Shown here piece by piece: positions 6,849 through 8,967 of a stretch of DNA of 8,967 bases. The translations under genes were made by a program, and so were the position numbers. The stretch is from PUMD01 sp964599275 (GTDB lineage Bacteria; Bacillota; Sulfobacillia; SLMV01): the NCBI GenBank assembly GCA_964599275.1, contig CAZRFK010000073.1, forward strand, positions 1 to 8,967, read 5' to 3'. Below the pieces are notes generated by a model. It saw only the letters and a list, made by a program, of their open reading frames with translations. It was not told the DNA's origin and did no database searches. Within the stretch, counting starts at the first letter, position 1. Each line of letters begins with the position of its first letter.

Positions 6849-6903
6849 CTTCCCAGAAAGGACTGCCTATAATTGTTGACCCACGAAGCGGCAGTCTGGG
6901 AAG
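6849..6903 (+). repeat. Two-part inverted repeat between the protease and intron relics
   Basis: CTTCCCA (6849-6855) pairs with TGGGAAG (6897-6903), and GACTGCC (6861-6867) pairs with GGCAGTC (6890-6896). The right arm is continuous (14 bases) and the left arm has a 5-base bulge GAAAG. The loop is 22 bases. No U-tract follows on the plus strand. It sits where subtilase similarity ends and intron-like sequence begins, so it may be an old terminator, part of the intron RNA, or a deletion scar. Confidence 0.5.
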
Positions 6904-7011
6904 AGGGAGTCGGATTGGGTTATAGTACCGTTTGCAGGATCGAGACAACATAACTCGGTCTAAGGGAAGAACCCGGGGAAGTGAAGGCGTGTCCGAAAGG
7001 GGGAAGCATTG

Positions 7012-7842
7012 GTGAATGCCCATAGGGATAATGACACCCAATATCGCGGTGTGCGAGAACTCCAGAGGGTACTGTACCGGGCGGCCAAGCTGTCGTCCAC
7101 GAGACGGTTTCACGCCTTGTACGATAAGGTGTATCGGCCCGATGTGTGGCGGCAGGCATTGATAAGCAGACCATAGAAGAGGTCAAGACCTACGATGTCC
7201 GGTGCATGCTGGACGAGATTTACCGGGAGTTGAAGGAGGAGAGATACCGACCCCGACCGGTGCTGCGGGTGATGATTCCCAAAAGCAATGGTTGACAGCG
7301 TCCGCTGGGTATTCCCACGCTGGATAGTTCAGGCGGCAGCCAAGCGGGCGTACCGACTGCTGGAGCAAATCCTCGGTAGGATGGACCTCCGGCTGAATGA
7401 GCAAAAGACCCACATAGTGGACTTGCCGGGGAAAGGAAGGATTCGACTTCCCCGGTGTTCACTGCCGCAGGACGGAACCATATCGATGGCCTGGTGAATA
7501 GTATCTTCAGACGTGGCCTCGGAAGAAGGCCATGAAGGTGCTAAGGGGCAAGGTGCGAGCCCTGACGAATGATCGGAGGCTGACCTGGTCGGTGGAGAAG
7601 TTGCTGTCTCGGATGAATCCGATATGGGGGAACTACTTCGATTATGGATCCTCATCTGCGTCCTTCTCAGCCATCGAGAGCTACGTCATCAGATGTGGCT
7701 GAGTCGGAAACACAGCCGGAAGCCCTGGGGCTGGCAACGATGGCAATCCTTTACCAGGAAACTCCCGCTGGTGCATCTGGGTCGAAGCTCCGTGGATGAG
7801 TGCGTAATGCTTCTCGGTGAACTCGTGGAGAAAGCCGGATGA
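7012..7842 (+). pseudogene. Group II intron reverse transcriptase/maturase pseudogene (LtrA-like)
   Basis: The intact protein (usually 420-600 residues) reverse-transcribes and splices its own intron. Fragments, in order: from GTG 7012 'VNAHRDNDTQYRGVRELQRV' to '...VYRPDV'; after a frameshift near 7146, 'AAGIDKQTIEEVKTYDVRC' to 'MIPKSNG'; TGA at 7293-7295 where a Gly codon is expected; 'QRPLGIPTL'; a frameshift near 7322, 'IVQAAAK'; then a jump at about 7344 to 'AYRLLEQILGRMDLRLNEQK'. This jump deletes the whole palm core, including the YADD box. After another frameshift near 7421 come 'GKEGFDFPGVHCRRTEPYRW', a TAG at 7499-7501, and a maturase (GIIM) domain, 'MKVLRGKVRALTNDRRLTW' to 'NPIWGNYFDYG'. 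A last frameshift near 7687 gives the basic tail 'MWLSRKHSRKPWGWQRWQ'. GTG 7012 has AAAGGGGGAA upstream. It is certainly inactive. Confidence 0.88.
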
Positions 7843-7864
7843 GGGCAAACCTCACGTCCGGATT
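7832..7864 (+). ncRNA. Group II intron domain V
   Basis: Domain V is the catalytic hairpin of group II introns. Here the AGC triad is at 7833-7835. CCGGA (7835-7839) pairs with TCCGG (7857-7861). GAGG (7841-7844) pairs with CCTC (7850-7853) around GCAAA, and the ACG bulge side (7854-7856) is in its usual place. Two oddities are visible: the G of the triad faces A (7862), where a G-U wobble is the rule, and the loop has five bases with these pairs, where a GNRA tetraloop is usual. Both would fit a dead intron. The pseudogene's last codons overlap the 5' strand. Confidence 0.72.
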
Positions 7865-7936
7865 GCAGCGGCGGGAGCTGGACTGAATGCTCTGGAACTG
7901 AAGACCCCTTGGGTGTCCGACCCAGGCACTCAAACA

Positions 7937-7973
7937 TTGGGCAATCTGCGGCAATAGCCGCCGAATTGACCAA
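7937..7973 (+). repeat. Hairpin downstream of the intron relic
   Basis: TTGG (7937-7940) pairs with CCAA (7970-7973), CAAT (7942-7945) with ATTG (7965-7968), and GCGGC (7948-7952) with GCCGC (7957-7961) around the loop AATA. That gives 13 pairs with small internal loops. No U-tract follows on either strand, so it is not an obvious intrinsic terminator. It may belong to the 3' end of the intron or to the target site. Confidence 0.45.
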
Positions 7974-8104
7974 GTGAGGACTCAGCTACATGCATCAGTC
8001 CTGCTCTCGACCCTACTTCAACACAGACAGGTCCATTGCCAGTTGGCTGCACGTTATCTAGACTAGACCATACACCATGATTATTTCCGTCAACCGCTGT
8101 TTTT

Positions 8105-8743
8105 TTACGGTTCTGGTTTGACGAGCAGCAGCTGGAACATGTCCTCGTCTAAAGAAATCTCCTTTACCATGTCTTCTGGATTCTGTGAGATAATTCGCCC
8201 GCCTTCCGCGATATTTACCTGCGGCACTGAGCTCAAAGGCTGCTCCAACAGTGCTAGCAAACGACCCACCGGCAGCCCCAGCTTACCGATTTTAAATTCT
8301 TTTATCTCCGTTTGAATCTCTTCCTCCCGCAGTTGAGGCAATGCTGTCACCTGAAAGGAAACAGTATCTTTTCTAAGGATAAAACGCACAAAAGAAGGTA
8401 AGGTTTCTCTTATCATCGAGAGGTTAGCGTTGACTCTGACATTCACCGCATCCTCGTCCAGCTGCACATCCAGACCGCTGACATAATCTGCGTCATCTTC
8501 TTCTCCCTGCAGGTTCCCCAGTATCAGGGTTCTCAACTCATCCGACGTAAACGTCAGCTCCAGGCTGTCGGTGTCCTCGTTTGGCTCGAGATTGTCAGAC
8601 AGAACTTCAAACTGCTCCTGGTCATATTGAGCGTCCAGATCTGGGTAGACATGCGAGGCAGATGAATATAAGAAAAACATTACTCCTATTGCTACGACAC
8701 CTACGATTAATAACGCGATCAGTATATTCCGCAAAAACTTCAT
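8105..8743 (-). CDS. Membrane-anchored acidic protein, function unknown (loosely YpmS/DUF2140-like)
   Basis: A 212-residue protein with one N-terminal membrane segment (about residues 4-27, 'LRNILIALLIVGVVAIGVMF'), no lipobox cysteine, and a long extracytoplasmic part rich in Asp and Glu. The layout (short basic start, one anchor, then a strand-rich domain with 'SLELTFTSDELRTLI', 'DEDAVNVRVNANLSM' and 'TVSFQVTALPQLREEE') recalls Bacillus YpmS (DUF2140) and other LolA-like or polymer-binding folds, but I do not recognise a diagnostic motif and the link is weak. The start at 8743 is chosen because the site GGGGGTG lies just upstream; the frame is open to 8767, which lacks a site. It lies downstream of the gene whose end is at 8906, with a large hairpin between them. 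Function is not assigned. Confidence 0.8.
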   Translation of the reverse strand: MKFLRNILIALLIVGVVAIGVMFFLYSSASHVYPDLDAQYDQEQFEVLSDNLEPNEDTDSLELTFTSDELRTLILGNLQGEEDDADYVSGLDVQLDEDAVNVRVNANLSMIRETLPSFVRFILRKDTVSFQVTALPQLREEEIQTEIKEFKIGKLGLPVGRLLALLEQPLSSVPQVNIAEGGRIISQNPEDMVKEISLDEDMFQLLLVKPEP

Positions 8744-8814
8744 TAAAACACCCCCTTTCGTCTTCAAAGCGTCCTAACAATAATATCGGGAACGCTCTGA
8801 GCAAATAAAGTTAA

Positions 8815-8868
8815 CCTGAAGTCTGATGCAAGCCAGCTCTCGCAATCTACGAGCCTTGATCCTTCAGG
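8815..8868 (-). terminator. Long one-sided bulged hairpin, possible terminator of the upstream gene
   Basis: On the plus strand CCTGAAG (8815-8821), GAT (8825-8827), CAAG (8829-8832) and GCTC (8836-8839) pair with the unbroken run GAGC-CTTG-ATC-CTTCAGG (8851-8868). This gives 18 pairs with bulges of 3, 1 and 3 bases, all on one arm, and an 11-base loop. Read on the minus strand it follows the gene ending at 8906 and precedes TTAACTTTATTT, a weak U-rich tail. A terminator is the simplest reading; a structured leader for the 8743 gene is the alternative. Confidence 0.5.
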
Positions 8869-8905
8869 CAGTCTCCTGCCGGCAGGTTAGTTTTGTGATG
8901 CTTTA

Positions 8906-8967
8906 TCAGCTTTCTTGTAGGGTGATCTTGACGTCCAGCGCAGCCACACCCTCCTCGTAGGCAAAGA
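8906..8967 (-). CDS. C-terminal end of an unidentified gene
   Basis: The minus strand is open from the right edge to a TGA at 8908-8906, giving the C-terminal residues 'FAYEEGVAALDVKITLQES'. The segment looks protein-like and is followed by the hairpin at 8815-8868, as expected for a gene end. It is too short to assign. It would be the upstream neighbour of the small membrane-anchored protein on the same strand. Confidence 0.4.
   Translation of the reverse strand, partial: FAYEEGVAALDVKITLQES

Larger units (their letters stand above)
6904..7930 (+). mobile_element. Degenerate group II intron (retroelement relic)
   Basis: A relic of a mobile ribozyme intron: a short structured leader, a broken reverse transcriptase/maturase gene, and a recognisable catalytic domain V. 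The leader (about 6925-7011) is of the purine-rich kind often seen just before intron-encoded ORFs. Most of the ~400-600 base 5' ribozyme half (domains I-III) is missing, because subtilase-derived sequence lies only ~170 bases before the ORF. The 3' end lies somewhere after domain V, perhaps by 7930; neither boundary can be fixed from sequence alone. No GUGYG-type 5' end was found. Base composition is visibly more G+C-rich than the thiD or transporter genes, in line with separate origin. Confidence 0.75.

Noticed and set aside
6733..7186. Minus-strand open frames of 88 and 126 codons across 6733-7186
   Set aside because: They are antisense to the subtilase and intron maturase fragments, whose plus-strand readings match known families. 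They are arginine- and proline-rich as expected for G+C-rich shadows.
7329..7973. Minus-strand open frames of 67-108 codons opposite the maturase relic
   Set aside because: They are shadows of the plus-strand maturase fragments, with no start context.
8085..8110. Terminator after the 8105 gene formed by AACCG and CGGTT around an A-run
   Set aside because: Only five pairs with an 11-base loop, and no U-tract follows on the minus strand.
8876..8886. Palindrome around CCTGCCGGCAGG near the end of the rightmost gene, considered as a terminator or a protein site
   Set aside because: A perfect 12-base palindrome has no loop to form a hairpin. A 5-pair alternative stem (GGCAG/CTGCC) has no U-tract. 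It could be chance.
1..8967. CRISPR array, tRNA or rRNA genes, toxin-antitoxin or defence genes
   Set aside because: No spaced direct repeats, no tRNA-like cloverleaf and no recognised nuclease, toxin or antitoxin motifs were seen by eye on either strand.

Overview
The window looks like a chromosomal piece from a moderate-GC bacterium, most likely a Bacillota (clostridial) lineage. The reasons are strong GGAGG-type ribosome binding sites, TTG and GTG starts backed by those sites, a TPP riboswitch in front of thiD, an ArsP-type permease, a bacterial group II intron, and a single-pass acidic protein that vaguely recalls Bacillus YpmS. This lineage call is an inference from style. No rRNA or tRNA gene is visible to anchor it.

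Layout, left to right. Positions 1-3854 (+) hold the distal part of a peptide-type ABC importer operon: the C-terminal end of a family 5 solute-binding protein, a serine beta-lactamase-fold hydrolase without a signal peptide, and two inner-membrane permeases (DppB-like and DppC-like). No ATPase gene is in view. The order suggests that an imported peptide-like substrate is hydrolysed inside the cell. Positions 3883-4930 (+) are a self-contained thiamine unit: a sigma-A-like promoter, a TPP riboswitch, a possible terminator, a hairpin that can cover the ribosome binding site, and thiD. Positions 4937-6208 (-) carry a two-cysteine (CSC) permease of the ArsP/UPF0718 type, followed on the same strand by the first ~33 codons of a cysteine desulfurase whose expected start codon reads ATA and whose body is gone.

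Positions 6209 to about 8100 are a gene graveyard. It holds a subtilisin-like protease pseudogene with three frameshifts and two stops. Next to it is a strongly decayed group II intron whose reverse transcriptase/maturase has lost its catalytic core, while intron domain V is still recognisable. Several hairpins lie at or near the junctions. Positions 8105-8967 (-) hold a small membrane-anchored acidic protein, a long one-sidedly bulged hairpin upstream of it, and the last codons of another gene that runs off the window.

Nothing here is convincingly a new defence or mobile system. The points most worth a second look are the hydrolase inside the importer operon, the two layers of control around thiD, the ATA-start desulfurase relic, the stacked decay at 6429-7930, and the bulged hairpin at 8815-8868.
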